64,000 bases of DNA from Shouchella clausii (lineage in GTDB: Bacteria; Bacillota; Bacilli; Bacillales; Bacillaceae_D). The notes beneath the pieces were generated by a model. The model saw only the letters and a program-made list of their open reading frames with translations. It made no database searches and was not told where the DNA came from. Made by a program: the position numbers and the translations under genes. The DNA is taken from the NCBI RefSeq assembly GCF_002250115.1, contig NZ_CP019985.1:186001-250000 (forward strand). Direction: 5' to 3'. Positions 38,855 through 47,351 of this stretch are shown here, piece after piece (the stretch's first letter is position 1; the number at the start of each line of letters is the position of its first letter).

Positions 38855-40141
38855 TTGAAACGTAAGTTCGCTCGTTTATTTGAAAACTATATACCCATTT
38901 GGGGTAATAAAAACTATTTATGGTTTCTATTAGTCTCTATGTTTTCATTGGCTGGAGACCTGGTTGCTTGGGTGATCACAACTTGGGTTTTAACAACTCA
39001 ATTCGATCATCCTGCCGTTTACTTAACGGCTCTTGTCATACTCACTCAATCCGCTTATGCGATTATGTCTCCCTATATGGGGCATTTAGTAGACAAGTGG
39101 GGACCGTTTACTAGCTTAATCTCTAGTACTGGAATTCGCACAGTTATTTTAACGTTTTTATTTATATCGCTATTATATGTCGAGGACGGCGTTAGTCCGT
39201 GGGTGATTGTAGGACTGATGACTTTAGAATACATATTTGTTCCATTAAGCAAACAATCGGAATTCGTCATGATCAAGGTTTTAGTAAGAGATGAAGAGCA
39301 GCTAATACCTGCAAATGCTCTACAAGGCATTCAATTTGATGCCTCTTACATTATCGGGCCATTAATCGGTGGTTTATTTGTCTCTACAATTGGCATTTAT
39401 TACGGCCTCGTTCTTAACATGGCCTCCTTTCTTTTTCTCGGGATTGTCATCCTAATCATTGCGCAAAGAAACAAAGATTATCGAGACCATTTCAATGTTG
39501 AACAAGCTGATAACAAAGAAGCTAAGCCAAAAACGTTTATAAATTCCTTAAAGACGGGAATCTCGTTTATCGTAAAAACACCCCCTATGCTATCCATCTT
39601 GCTTATAGGATTTTTGTGGAATTTATTTGTATTTGGACCGATTGAAGTCCTTTACCCTATTTTCACCGTTGACGTTCTCGAAAGTAACGGATTTGTTTAT
39701 GGATTACTTATGTCTGTAAACTCAGTAGGCTTTATATTAGGCTTATTTTTGGCGGGCAATATGAAATGGAAAGTTCCTTTTGCTATGACGATGGGCATAT
39801 TGATAGGTCTACATGGCCTCCTATATTTCTTTATTGGAATCGTACCGAATATCGTCTTCGTATGTGTCATTCTTTTTTTAGGCGGCATTGTTATTGCACC
39901 AACCGATATTTTTTCCAAAACAATACGCCAAAAAATGATTCCCTTTCATATGCTTGCTGGTGTCAGTTCGGTGTTAGCTTTTTTCAGCTTTATAAGCAAA
40001 CCTATCGGCGCTTTCCTTGTAGGCTCATTAATAAACACTTATGGAAACCAATACTCTGGTTATATTATGGCGGGCCTTGGACTGATCTTGTTCATAGCTT
40101 GTATGGTCATTTCATTCAGGCCAGTTATGAAAAAGATATAA
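38855..40141 (+). CDS. MFS transporter (macrolide-efflux-like)
   Basis: 428 residues, 12 predicted membrane helices, loop 2-3 motif GHLVDKWGP of the major facilitator superfamily. The overall pattern (LAGDLVAWVITTWVLT, KQSEFVMIKVLVRDEEQLIPANAL) resembles MefA/YfiS-type drug exporters. TTG start at 38855 with GAGGCGA upstream. Stands alone; substrate unknown. Confidence 0.85.
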   Translation: MKRKFARLFENYIPIWGNKNYLWFLLVSMFSLAGDLVAWVITTWVLTTQFDHPAVYLTALVILTQSAYAIMSPYMGHLVDKWGPFTSLISSTGIRTVILTFLFISLLYVEDGVSPWVIVGLMTLEYIFVPLSKQSEFVMIKVLVRDEEQLIPANALQGIQFDASYIIGPLIGGLFVSTIGIYYGLVLNMASFLFLGIVILIIAQRNKDYRDHFNVEQADNKEAKPKTFINSLKTGISFIVKTPPMLSILLIGFLWNLFVFGPIEVLYPIFTVDVLESNGFVYGLLMSVNSVGFILGLFLAGNMKWKVPFAMTMGILIGLHGLLYFFIGIVPNIVFVCVILFLGGIVIAPTDIFSKTIRQKMIPFHMLAGVSSVLAFFSFISKPIGAFLVGSLINTYGNQYSGYIMAGLGLILFIACMVISFRPVMKKI

Positions 40142-40151
40142 TGACACTATT

Positions 40152-40186
40152 TAAAAAACAGCTTAAAAGCGAAAGCTGTTTTTTTA
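40152..40186 (+). terminator. Terminator of the MFS gene
   Basis: AAAAAACAGCTT / AAGCTGTTTTTTT with an 8-base loop, ten bases after the stop. Confidence 0.9.
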
Positions 40187-40446
40187 TTTCGGTTGCCGTC
40201 TGATGGAGTGTTTTTAATGCACACTTCGATGCTCACATAACAGTTCCTTTCCCCGAAGCACTACCTTCCACTTCCATTTAAACAATCATTCCTCCCCATC
40301 AAAAGACAAAAAAGCAACTGCATTCCTCGTCTTTCCTACAGAAACGACACAAAATTAACTAGCTGCGTATTGGGAAAATCAGAAATTAGCAGAAAGTTGT
40401 TGATTTATGTCATTTGCTGTACTACCCTTTAAATAAGCCAAACCAC
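40187..40446 (+). other. Intergenic region before the aimR-like gene
   Basis: 260 bp without a gene. No clear hairpin; a promoter for the downstream gene should be here, but no strong -35/-10 pair stands out. Confidence 0.4.
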
Positions 40447-40462
40447 AAAAGGAGGGAAGATC

Positions 40463-41548
40463 ATTCAACAACCTGTAATGGCAATTGCCAATAACGGTGT
40501 ATTGCAGAAAGAACAAATTACAGAACAATTGATGAAAGACCTCGCAAACAATCATCCAGAACTTTCATTTGAACAAGTGTTGACAATGGTGAAGAAAACG
40601 CTGCCGAATGATTACGTTCCTTTAATGAATATTTACGCCTTACACGTTAAAAGACTCCGACATGTGCAAGATGCTTTTGAGTATGCGAACTTGTTTAGGC
40701 AAGTTGACACATTAGGAAAAATGATCCAGATCCATGAAAATGATGATTTATTACAAGAATGGGTCCAAGTCTATCGGTTCTTCTATGATTTTTTGCCCCA
40801 TTTAAAAATCGATGATGTGTTGATCCGTAATATCCGAAATTTATTCGGCTTAGTCAAACATCCCCAATTGCGAATGAGATTAGAGATTGCTGAACTAAAT
40901 TATTTTGACAATCACGGTATCATCAATAATTTAACACCCATGATGAAACAATTTAAAGAACAATTTAAAACGATGCCTAGTGGATTTTTCAAGAGTGCAC
41001 TTGCAGCACGGGTGACTTTGCTTGCAGGCAATGCTAGCTTATTCGGCGATGGAGACTATGAGGAAGCAGAACGTTGTTATTTAGCCGCCACAGTAATTGA
41101 GGCCATTCCCGATGTACTTCTGGTCACTGCTTATCATGGCCTTGGGCTTGTGTATTTAAAAGACAACAAGCAACAATGCTTAGATGCACATCAAAAAGCT
41201 CTTTTTTACGCACAACGCTCTAAGTTGGATCATTATCATCAGAACTTGGAATATGACTATATCCCGTTTGTTAAAAATATGCTCGGCGAAATTTTCGACA
41301 TTGACCATGTGACACCGAAAGAACAAGCACATCAATATGTGGTTAGGGGCGAAACTCGAAAAGCTTTAGAAATCATTTCCCAACTAGAGACGCCTGGAAA
41401 AAAAGACGCACATTTGCTGTTTTACAAAGCAAAAGCACTTAAAAGTATTCCCTTGTTTTTCGAGACGATTAAAGCTTTTTCGTCTGAAGGATACACCCAT
41501 ATGATTGGATTTGCGGAAAAAGAAATTAAAAAAATCAAATTTTTTTAA
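40463..41548 (+). CDS. AimR-family (arbitrium-like) peptide receptor
   Basis: About 361 residues (356 from ATG 40478) of TPR-like helical hairpins. It follows phage AimR along its length: FEQVLTMVKK near residue 35, a DYVPLMNIYALHVKR...DAFEYAN block matching the AimR region just after its HTH, and the C-terminal KEQAHQYVVRGETRKALEI. The N-terminal HTH is shorter than in phage AimR and may be degenerate. ATT at 40463 is taken as start because AAAGGAGGG stands six bases before it; the ATG is 22 bases away. Followed by a 40-residue exported peptide gene, no phage genes near. Confidence 0.75.
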   Translation: MQQPVMAIANNGVLQKEQITEQLMKDLANNHPELSFEQVLTMVKKTLPNDYVPLMNIYALHVKRLRHVQDAFEYANLFRQVDTLGKMIQIHENDDLLQEWVQVYRFFYDFLPHLKIDDVLIRNIRNLFGLVKHPQLRMRLEIAELNYFDNHGIINNLTPMMKQFKEQFKTMPSGFFKSALAARVTLLAGNASLFGDGDYEEAERCYLAATVIEAIPDVLLVTAYHGLGLVYLKDNKQQCLDAHQKALFYAQRSKLDHYHQNLEYDYIPFVKNMLGEIFDIDHVTPKEQAHQYVVRGETRKALEIISQLETPGKKDAHLLFYKAKALKSIPLFFETIKAFSSEGYTHMIGFAEKEIKKIKFF

Positions 41549-41564
41549 GAAGGAGTTAATTTAC

Positions 41565-41687
41565 ATGAAAAAATGGTTCGTAGTATCTTCAACTCTTGTC
41601 GTTCTTTTTTCCTTTTCCCTTGGATCATTTACTACTGAACAAAGCTCTGAAATTACCACACAAGCTAAACCAGGACAACTCCTTTAA
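41565..41687 (+). CDS. AimP-like signal peptide precursor
   Basis: 40 residues, ATG with AAGGAGTTAATTTAC upstream, 16 bases after the receptor stop. N-terminal KK and a hydrophobic stretch (WFVVSSTLVVLFSFSLG) form a secretion signal; the tail TTEQSSEITTQAKPGQLL is where AimP/Phr precursors are cut to give the C-terminal signal. By analogy the mature peptide would be the last six residues, KPGQLL; it lacks the RGA ending of phage arbitrium peptides. Identification rests on order, size and layout. Confidence 0.7.
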   Translation: MKKWFVVSSTLVVLFSFSLGSFTTEQSSEITTQAKPGQLL

Positions 41688-41696
41688 AACTCTGTG

Positions 41697-41731
41697 CCCC
41701 AAACCTTCTTCAAGGCTTGGGGTTTCTATTC
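41697..41731 (+). terminator. Terminator of the aimR-aimP-like unit
   Basis: CCCCAAACCTT / AAGGCTTGGGG with a four-base loop, then TTTCTATT, nine bases after the peptide stop. It ends just at the stop of the convergent bpsB gene. Confidence 0.75.
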
Positions 41732-41735
41732 GTTT

Positions 41736-42305
41736 TCACACCAACCAAAACCGCTTCTTCTCCTTAAATCGTTCGCCGTAGTCTGTCTCTCCTTGCAAGG
41801 CTGCCTCTTCCGTGGGAATCCGAACCGTCAGCATGGCTGCATTTAATAGACTAAACACAATAGCCGTCCAATACGCTTGAAACAGCAATGGGACAAACGC
41901 GATTTCCGCCACTACAACCATGTAATTAGGATGGCGCAAAAAGCGGTAGGGCCCTTTTTCAATGACTGGCGCTTCTGGCAACACGATAATTTTTGTGTTC
42001 CAATATTTACCAAGGGAGGAAAGCGCCCAGATGCGTATGATTTGGGCAATGACGACGATGGCAAGGGGAATCGCGCTCCAACGCGAAAATGCTATATTGG
42101 ATAATGTCACTTCGATCAGCAGCGAAATAAAAAAACCACAATGCAGCGTAACCATCCATGGATAGTGGGCTGTCCCCGCTTCAACGCCCCCTTGTGCTTT
42201 CAGCCAACGTTCGTTTCGTCTCGCTACCCTTACTTCCACGAGGCGTTGAATGATAATCAGCGCAATCATCATATAGGCCCACGTCAATGGAGGCCACCTG
42301 CCCAT
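41736..42305 (-). CDS. bpsB: Isoprenylcysteine methyltransferase-like alkylpyrone O-methyltransferase
   Basis: Up to 189 residues, four to five membrane helices, and the ICMT-fold motif GPYRFLRHPNYMVVVAE near residue 120 for S-adenosylmethionine binding. In B. subtilis BpsB (YpbQ) methylates alkylpyrones made by BpsA. The ATG at 42305 overlaps bpsA by 22 bases; a TTG six codons in, with AGGTGG upstream and touching the bpsA stop, may be the true start. Confidence 0.88.
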   Translation of the reverse strand: MGRWPPLTWAYMMIALIIIQRLVEVRVARRNERWLKAQGGVEAGTAHYPWMVTLHCGFFISLLIEVTLSNIAFSRWSAIPLAIVVIAQIIRIWALSSLGKYWNTKIIVLPEAPVIEKGPYRFLRHPNYMVVVAEIAFVPLLFQAYWTAIVFSLLNAAMLTVRIPTEEAALQGETDYGERFKEKKRFWLV

Positions 42306-43384
42306 TCAAGCACTAACATTTCTGAACAAAATCCAGGGCCGAGCGCCGCAACGAGGCCGACATCGCCGTGCTTATGCGTTTCTTCCATTGATTCCTTTAG
42401 CACGTAAAGGACAGTGGGGGAAGACATATTGCCGTGCTCTTTTAACACTTTGCGGGAAAGCATCGTCATTTCTTCTGGAAAACCTAGTGCTTTTTCATAC
42501 GCTTCCAACACTTTTTTTCCGCCAGGATGGGCGATAAAAGCATTGATCTCTCCTATCTCTTTCCCTTCTTGGTGAAGCAGCTCCTCAACGTTCGGCTTCA
42601 GCCATTGGGCAACTAATGTTGGAATATGCCTTGAAAAGATAACATTTAATCCATTGTCCCGTACATCCCAGCCCATGACATCTTCTGAGTCAGGCATCAG
42701 TACCGATTGGGTCGCACGGATTACTGGGCGATAGGCTTGGGCGGCGTCTGCGAGCAGTGGCGAGGCTTGCCCAGCGACAAGGGCACATGCGACGCCATCA
42801 GCAAAGAGCGACGTGCCGATTAAATTGCTTTTCGATTGGTCTTCTTTTTGGAAAGTTAGTCCGCATAGCTCGGCGCAGACGACTAAAACCGCTGTTTTCG
42901 GGTGGGCGAGGCAATAGTCGTAAGCACGGCTTAAGCCCGCAGCTCCTCCCGCGCAGCCAAGTCCCCAAATAGGCAACCGTTTTGTTTCAGGACGAAAAGG
43001 CAGTTTGTTCATGATGCGAGCGTCTATCGATGGCGTTGCCATACCTGACGAGGACACAAAAATAATCGCATCGATTTCTTCGGGAGCGATTGTTCTTGAT
43101 AAAAAATGGCCATTTGCCAAGCAGCTTTTTACTGCTTCTACACTATAGTCCGTTGCTTTTTCAATGAAGAGGTCGTTCCGCTCTCCTAGACGGTGGCTTG
43201 TTTGGAACCATTCCAACGGCACGGAAAAATGGCGCTTTTCAATTTCCCCATTGGCAAAAACGTTTAATAACCGTTCGATGTCTGAAAAACTTTCAGCAAA
43301 TAATTCCCGGGCAAATTCCACTGTCTGTTCCTGTTTGAGTGGATGGGGTGGATCATATGTACTAACTGATAAAATCGTAGGCAC
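42284..43384 (-). CDS. bpsA: Type III polyketide synthase BpsA (alkylpyrone synthase)
   Basis: 366 residues of chalcone-synthase fold. Catalytic Cys144 in IWGLGCAGGAAGL, catalytic His in FIAHPGGKKVLEAYE and Asn in EHGNMSSPTVLYVL are all present. Uses fatty acyl-CoA and malonyl-CoA to give triketide alkylpyrones in the membrane. Paired with bpsB as in other Bacillus. Confidence 0.95.
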   Translation of the reverse strand: MPTILSVSTYDPPHPLKQEQTVEFARELFAESFSDIERLLNVFANGEIEKRHFSVPLEWFQTSHRLGERNDLFIEKATDYSVEAVKSCLANGHFLSRTIAPEEIDAIIFVSSSGMATPSIDARIMNKLPFRPETKRLPIWGLGCAGGAAGLSRAYDYCLAHPKTAVLVVCAELCGLTFQKEDQSKSNLIGTSLFADGVACALVAGQASPLLADAAQAYRPVIRATQSVLMPDSEDVMGWDVRDNGLNVIFSRHIPTLVAQWLKPNVEELLHQEGKEIGEINAFIAHPGGKKVLEAYEKALGFPEEMTMLSRKVLKEHGNMSSPTVLYVLKESMEETHKHGDVGLVAALGPGFCSEMLVLEWAGGLH

Positions 43385-43496
43385 GATCGCTCACCTCTAC
43401 GTTAGAATGCCTATAGCATGCCCGATCCTTTCCCTGTGCATGCATCCCTTCTATGGAGGAAATCTAAAAGTAAGAAAAAAAGATTTTATTTGTGTA

Positions 43497-43527
43497 TTGA
43501 CATTAACGTTACGTAAACCTTTATTGT
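43497..43527 (+). promoter_or_regulatory. MerR-type promoter with 19-bp spacer
   Basis: TTGACA (43497-43502) and TATTGT (43522-43527) are 19 bases apart, the overlong spacer that MerR-family activators twist into shape. The spacer contains the dyad TTAACGTTACGTAA. It lies directly upstream of the MerR-type gene, indicating autoactivation. Confidence 0.75.
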
Positions 43528-43548
43528 TAACTCAAGGGGGGAGTTGAA

Positions 43549-44304
43549 ATGGAATATACGGTCAAAAAACTGGCTCAATTAGCAGGCGTCAGTGCACGGA
43601 CGCTTCGTTATTATGATGAAATTGGTTTGCTTAAGCCAGAACGGGTCAATTCATCAGGTTATCGGATATATGGCCAAAAACAAGTCGACCTGTTGCAGCA
43701 AATTCTATTTTACCGTGAGCTTGACGTTGACCTTGAAACGATTATGCAGCTCGTGACCGATGATTCCTTTGACCCTATCACGGCACTCTATGAGCACCGT
43801 GCCCAACTCCTAAATAAACGCGCCCGTCTTGACCGCATTATCGACACGGTTGAGCGGACGATTGCCTCAAAGAAAGGAGCAGAAACGATGAGTGACAAAG
43901 ACAAATTTGACGCTTTGAAAGAAAAGCGAATTGCAGACAATGAAAAAGCGTTTGGAGAAGAAATTCGCCAAAAATACGGTGACAAGACGGTTGATGAGTC
44001 AAATGCTAAATTTCGTGGTCTCTCGAAAGAGCAATACGACGCCATGCAAGCAAAAGAACAGGAAGTCTTTGCCTTGTTAAAAGAAGCACTGGCAACGAAC
44101 GACCCTACGTCTGAAACAGCCCGAAAACTAGCCCAGGCCCATAAAGAGTGGCTCCAGTTCTCGTGGGCGTCTTACTCGAAAGAGGCACATGCTGGCGTTG
44201 CCAAAATGTATGTAGATGATGAGCGCTTTGCTGCTTACTACAACAAAGCAGTCCCTGGAGGCGCCGTCTTCTTGCGCGATGCTATATTGGCTTATCTTCA
44301 ATAA
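43549..44304 (+). CDS. MerR family regulator with TipAS ligand domain (Mta/TipAL-like)
   Basis: 251 residues. N-terminal MerR helix-turn-helix (TVKKLAQLAGVSARTLRYYD...SGYRIYGQKQVDLLQQILFYREL), coiled coil around 75-105, and a C-terminal ~140-residue TipAS domain (FRGLSKEQYDAMQAKEQEVF, AHKEWLQFSWASYSKEAHAG) that binds cyclic or thiopeptide drugs in TipAL and regulates exporters in Mta. ATG with GGGGGGAG upstream. Target gene not evident nearby. Confidence 0.92.
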   Translation: MEYTVKKLAQLAGVSARTLRYYDEIGLLKPERVNSSGYRIYGQKQVDLLQQILFYRELDVDLETIMQLVTDDSFDPITALYEHRAQLLNKRARLDRIIDTVERTIASKKGAETMSDKDKFDALKEKRIADNEKAFGEEIRQKYGDKTVDESNAKFRGLSKEQYDAMQAKEQEVFALLKEALATNDPTSETARKLAQAHKEWLQFSWASYSKEAHAGVAKMYVDDERFAAYYNKAVPGGAVFLRDAILAYLQ

Positions 44305-44320
44305 TGTGATGAAAATGTGT

Positions 44321-44361
44321 GGAATAACCCAATTTGAAGTTCTCTTCAACTGGGTTATTCC
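44321..44361 (+). terminator. Long hairpin after the MerR gene
   Basis: GGAATAACCCAATTTGAAG / CTTCAACTGGGTTATTCC, one mismatch in an 18-bp stem. Few T residues follow, so it is a likely but not certain terminator. Confidence 0.55.
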
Positions 44362-44468
44362 TAGTAAGCTTGCTCCTCCAAGCTGCGCGCCATTATTCAT
44401 AAACCAGCCTTTTTTCCCATACATTGAACTAATGCTGGATTCCATATGAAAGGAAAAGAGGCGTTTTG

Positions 44469-45095
44469 ATGTATCGGCCCCATTTGCAAGCGTCAACTGA
44501 GCTTTTGACTAAACGGTTATTCCTTAGGCTGCCACTGCCTGGGGACGGGTTTGCTTTGTATCAAGCACTCCAGGCTTCCAGAAAAGAATTGGTGCCATGG
44601 ATTCCATGGGTGGAGAGAATGTCATCGCCAGAGCAAGCTGAACAAGGTGTACAGCAAGCACATGTTGATTTTTTGCAAAAAAAAGCATTTCATTTCCACT
44701 TATTCGAGCAGCGCTCCGGTACTTTTGTCGGCTCCTGCGGACTCCACCATATTAACTGGGATGTCCCGCGTATGGAAATGGGGTATTGGATCGATAGCCG
44801 TTTTGCTGGAAAAGGCTATATGACTGAAGCGGCTAAAGCACTTATGTCCTATGCCTTCTTTACACACGATACTCACCGCCTGGAAATTCGCTGTGATCGA
44901 AACAACAAAAAAAGCCGAGCGATTCCTGAGAAGCTCGGCTTTATGCTTGAAGCGACATTGCTAGAAAACGAACGGAGCCCACATACGGGAGAACTGATGG
45001 ATACGTGCATTTATACGGCTTTTCATCCGTCTGTCTCCCGGCCACCTGAGTCTAATTCGGGAAAGCAAAATAGCGCTTTGCATTATAATAACTAA
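44469..45095 (+). CDS. GNAT family N-acetyltransferase (RimJ/RimL type)
   Basis: 208 residues: STELLTKRLFLRLP start strand, ELVPWIPWVER, acetyl-CoA loop MGYWIDSRFAGKGYMTEAA and C-terminal IPEKLGFMLEATLLENERS. ATG at 44469 with GAGGCG five bases upstream. The last 44 bases overlap the end of the convergent uxaC, so its C-terminal ~25 residues beyond the fold may be an extension. Substrate unknown. Confidence 0.85.
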   Translation: MYRPHLQASTELLTKRLFLRLPLPGDGFALYQALQASRKELVPWIPWVERMSSPEQAEQGVQQAHVDFLQKKAFHFHLFEQRSGTFVGSCGLHHINWDVPRMEMGYWIDSRFAGKGYMTEAAKALMSYAFFTHDTHRLEIRCDRNNKKSRAIPEKLGFMLEATLLENERSPHTGELMDTCIYTAFHPSVSRPPESNSGKQNSALHYNN

Positions 45096-46470
45096 TGTCT
45101 TCTACCACTTTGCCGAGCCATTTTTCGTCTGCTGGCCATTCGCCCCGCTCAACCCATTCACCGATACGATTGCACAGAATGCGACGAAAATATTCGTGGC
45201 GCGTGTAGGAAAGGAAACTACGGGAATCCGTAAGCATACCGACAAACAAGCTTAACAAACCATTGTTTGCCAAGTCCGTCATTTGTTTTTCCATGCCATC
45301 TTTCGTATCGTTAAACCACCAGCCTGAACCGAATTGGATTTTGCCAGGTATGCCGCCTCCTTGGAAGTTGCCAATCGCAGTCGCGATCACCTCGTTATAA
45401 ATCGGGTTCAATGTATACAAAATCGTCTTTGGCAGCTCATTTGTCCGCTCTAGCTCGTTTAAAAAACGGTTTAATGATTCAGCAAAACGGTCATCAGCCA
45501 TAGAGTCAAAACCTGAGTCTGGTCCAACTTGCTCAGCCATCCGCGAATTATTGTTTCGCAATGCCCCTAGATGAAATTGCATGGTCCAGCCGAGTTTGTT
45601 GTACAGGCGTGCCAAAAACAACAATACGTATGTTTGGTATTTTTCTTCCTCTTGCGGCGTAAGCGTTTCTTGATTTAGTCCTTTTTGAAACGCCGCTTCT
45701 GCTTCTTTTTCGGTCGCATCTACAAACGGGAGTGTACGAAGCCCATGGTCAGAAAGAACACAGCCTTCCTCGGCAAAGAACGTCGCCCGTTTTTCCAGTG
45801 CCTCCAATAAAGAGCGAAGCGATGAAATGTCCACTTCTGCCGCAGCCCCTAACGTTTCTAAATAAGAGACAAAGCTAGGCGCTGAAGCAAACAAGGCTTT
45901 GTCAGGGCGAAATGCAGGGTACACCGCTGCTTGGCACGCTCCATCTTTTCTAATTTGCTGATGGGCTTCTAAATGGTCGCTCGGATCGTCTGTTGTGCAA
46001 ATCACTTCGACATTCGATTCCTTGATGATGCCTTGGACTGACCGCTCTGGTTCTGCTAGTTGTTCTTTCGTAGCCCTCCAGATGGCTTCAGCTGTATCAC
46101 TGCTTAACAGCTCGTCAATGCCAAAATAACGTTTCAATTCTAAGTGCGTCCAGTGGTAGAGAGGATTGCCCATTGTATAAGGGACCGTTTCCGCCCATTT
46201 AAGAAACTTCTCTTTGTCATCCCCATCGCCTGTAATAAACGTTTCTTCGACACCGACAGCACGCATTGCCCGCCATTTGTAATGGTCGCCATGAAGCCAA
46301 ATTTCGCTAATGTTGTTAAATTGGCGGTTTTCGGCAATTTCTTGTGGAGGGACATGGCAATGGTAGTCTATAATCGGCAACGTTTTTGCATACGTATGGT
46401 AAAGTGTTTCTGCTGTTTTATTTTGCAGCATAAAATTTTCGTGAATGAATACTTTTCCTGTGGAAATCAT
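45052..46470 (-). CDS. uxaC: Glucuronate isomerase
   Basis: 472 residues of the uronate isomerase family (amidohydrolase fold): DYHCHVPPQEIAENRQF near the N-terminus with metal-binding His, HWTHLELKRYFGI, and QFHLGALRNNN. Converts glucuronate/galacturonate to fructuronate/tagaturonate. Start ATG 46470 directly abuts the kduI stop. Third gene of kduD-kduI-uxaC. Confidence 0.96.
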   Translation of the reverse strand: MISTGKVFIHENFMLQNKTAETLYHTYAKTLPIIDYHCHVPPQEIAENRQFNNISEIWLHGDHYKWRAMRAVGVEETFITGDGDDKEKFLKWAETVPYTMGNPLYHWTHLELKRYFGIDELLSSDTAEAIWRATKEQLAEPERSVQGIIKESNVEVICTTDDPSDHLEAHQQIRKDGACQAAVYPAFRPDKALFASAPSFVSYLETLGAAAEVDISSLRSLLEALEKRATFFAEEGCVLSDHGLRTLPFVDATEKEAEAAFQKGLNQETLTPQEEEKYQTYVLLFLARLYNKLGWTMQFHLGALRNNNSRMAEQVGPDSGFDSMADDRFAESLNRFLNELERTNELPKTILYTLNPIYNEVIATAIGNFQGGGIPGKIQFGSGWWFNDTKDGMEKQMTDLANNGLLSLFVGMLTDSRSFLSYTRHEYFRRILCNRIGEWVERGEWPADEKWLGKVVEDISYYNAKRYFAFPN

Positions 46471-47307
46471 TTATTTCAGCTCCTCCATCGCTACTGTGTC
46501 CATATCCGTAAACGTGTAATTTTCGCCAGCCATCGCCCAAATAAATGTGTAATTGCTTGTGCCGACGCCTGAATGAATTGACCATGGCGGTGAAATGACA
46601 GCCTGTTCATTTTTGATCACTAGATGGCGCGTTTCCTGCGGCTGACCCATAAAGTGGAACACACGCGTATCTTCTTCCATATCAAAATACAAATAGGCTT
46701 CCATCCGCCTGTCATGAAGGTGGGCAGGCATTGTATTCCACATATTGTTCGGCTCAAGCAGCGTCATTCCCACCATTAACTGGCAGCTTTCAATCCCGTC
46801 TTTATGGACATACTTGTAAATCGTCCGGTTATTCGATTCAGCATCTGAACCTAATTTCGTCGGTTGCGCTTCTCCAATCGGTGCCAGTTTTGTCGGATAT
46901 GTTTGATGGGCAGTGGCTGACACTAAATAAAATCGGGCTGGTTGTTGTGGATCGTTGCTTGCGAATTCGACATGTTCATTGCCTTTCCCAACATAGAGGC
47001 AGTCACGCTTTGCCATTTTATATGTGTCTTTTCCGACCGTTACCGTCCCTTCGCCACCGATATTGATAACAGCCAACTCCCGCCTTTCAAGAAAATAATC
47101 GGTTTTTAAAGCATCGCCTGCGTCTAGGGCAATCGCTTCACGGCTTGGAACAGCGCCGCCGATAATTAATCGGTCATAGTGGGAGTAGCTTAAATGGAGC
47201 GTACCCTCTTCAAACAGCGATTCGACTAAGAAAGCTTTTCTTATTTCCTCTGTTGTATACGTTTTAAAATCTCTTGGCCCGACTTCATAACGAATATCCA
47301 TTTCCAT
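46471..47307 (-). CDS. kduI: 5-dehydro-4-deoxy-D-glucuronate isomerase
   Basis: 278 residues, cupin-fold KduI. Conserved MPAHLHDRRMEAYLYFDM provides the zinc His/Glu ligands; VGTSNYTFIWAMAGEN near the end. Acts on the unsaturated-uronate product of pectin and glycosaminoglycan breakdown, giving DKII for KduD. Operon with both neighbours. Confidence 0.96.
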   Translation of the reverse strand: MEMDIRYEVGPRDFKTYTTEEIRKAFLVESLFEEGTLHLSYSHYDRLIIGGAVPSREAIALDAGDALKTDYFLERRELAVINIGGEGTVTVGKDTYKMAKRDCLYVGKGNEHVEFASNDPQQPARFYLVSATAHQTYPTKLAPIGEAQPTKLGSDAESNNRTIYKYVHKDGIESCQLMVGMTLLEPNNMWNTMPAHLHDRRMEAYLYFDMEEDTRVFHFMGQPQETRHLVIKNEQAVISPPWSIHSGVGTSNYTFIWAMAGENYTFTDMDTVAMEELK

Positions 47308-47351
47308 TTCCCCTTTTCACGTTTTCGTTTGTTAGAGTCACAATGGTTCGT

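Noticed and set aside
40463-41548. Rap phosphatase or PlcR-type regulator
   Set aside because: Length and blocks fit AimR better; the Rap three-helix N-terminal bundle and the PlcR HTH are not evident. Only a profile search could settle it.
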